From contig JAGLNB010000026.1 in NCBI GenBank assembly GCA_023139715.1, positions 1 to 5,894 of the forward strand: a stretch of DNA of 5,894 bases, written 5' to 3'. Shown piece after piece: positions 5,644-5,894 of this stretch. The notes under the pieces are model-generated. The model was not told the DNA's origin, ran no database searches, and saw only the letters and a list, made by a program, of their open reading frames with translations. The position numbers were made by a program, and so were the translations under genes. The first letter of the stretch is position 1. The number at the start of each line of letters is the position of its first letter. Source of the stretch: Planctomycetota bacterium. Lineage in GTDB: Bacteria > Planctomycetota > Phycisphaerae > Sedimentisphaerales > Anaerobacaceae.

Positions 5644-5894
5644 TCAAACTTTTAAACTTTTAATTGTTTTCACAGAACCTGATTTAGCAGGGACAGCATT
5701 GATAGTTGATTTTATCTTCGTCTTTGTATGTTTTGCATGGCTACTACTTATCGATTTTTGTCCTATAGAACGCAATTTTTTATATCTTTTTTCGAGTAAA
5801 TCATCAAGTTTAATGCGTTTTAATTCTCGAAGCGTTTTAACAATATACTTTTCGACATTATAAACAGTATCATGAATATTGCGGTGAGCGCCGC
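5644..5894 (-). CDS. accA: Acetyl-CoA carboxylase carboxyltransferase subunit alpha, C-terminal part (5' end beyond window)
   Basis: The frame enters from the right edge (first full codon 5892-5890) and runs for 82 residues to a TGA at 5646-5644. It opens with GAHRN, and the preceding partial codon (?GC) is compatible with the second Gly of the AccA motif GGAHR. About 44 residues, including LDDLLEKRYKKLRSIG, line up without gaps against the E. coli AccA C-terminus as I remember it, which ends in RRYQRLMSYG plus two residues. AccA, with AccD, transfers carboxyl from biotin to acetyl-CoA to make malonyl-CoA for fatty acid synthesis in the cytoplasm. Oddly, this copy continues for 38 residues after RSIG with a tail rich in Lys (9) and Ser/Thr (12) and without Asp or Glu. 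Only the last part of the gene is present, so start and operon context are unknown. Confidence 0.85.
   Translation of the reverse strand, partial: GAHRNIHDTVYNVEKYIVKTLRELKRIKLDDLLEKRYKKLRSIGQKSISSSHAKHTKTKIKSTINAVPAKSGSVKTIKSLKV

Overview
The window looks like ordinary chromosome of a moderate-to-low GC Gram-negative-type bacterium. The best guess is the Planctomycetota, perhaps Phycisphaerae/Sedimentisphaerales. The main reason is the exported HEAT-repeat protein at 2935-4713: its central aromatic segment (YYYHAESL, then NVWFWN, then LMAMRCCEMALK) resembles, from memory, a large family common in planctomycetes. Weak or absent Shine-Dalgarno sequences on some genes and the large solenoid (TPR and HEAT) proteins also fit. 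The placement is an inference and no search was run.

Layout. A small nitroreductase-family flavoprotein (42-554, minus) is divergent from a tRNA-Val(UAC) gene (658-731, plus). The 103 bp between them holds a good promoter for the tRNA, a possible promoter for the nitroreductase, and a tandem 15-bp repeat containing a perfect 6-1-6 palindrome placed like an operator. Three plus-strand genes follow: a 621-residue polytopic membrane protein with a large TPR-like C-terminal domain (897-2762), an exported HEAT-repeat protein with its own strong promoter (2935-4713), and a DUF89 / ARMT1-type metal-dependent phosphatase (4741-5610) 27 bp further on. Converging from the right edge is the 3' end of a minus-strand gene (5644-5894). 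It has no start codon in the window, but it is recognisable as the C-terminus of acetyl-CoA carboxylase carboxyltransferase alpha (AccA), here with an unusual lysine/serine-rich tail.

How the genes relate. The HEAT and DUF89 genes are probably co-transcribed. The membrane TPR gene sits upstream in the same direction but is separated by 172 bp containing a promoter, a palindrome and direct repeats, so it is probably a separate unit. The membrane TPR protein and the exported HEAT protein are both solenoid scaffolds and might work at the same envelope site, but nothing in the sequence proves it. The nitroreductase, tRNA, DUF89 and AccA genes look like unrelated housekeeping functions. I see no mobile element, CRISPR array, integration site or clear new system. 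The most interesting items are the operator-like repeat, the AccA tail and the pair of uncharacterised solenoid proteins.
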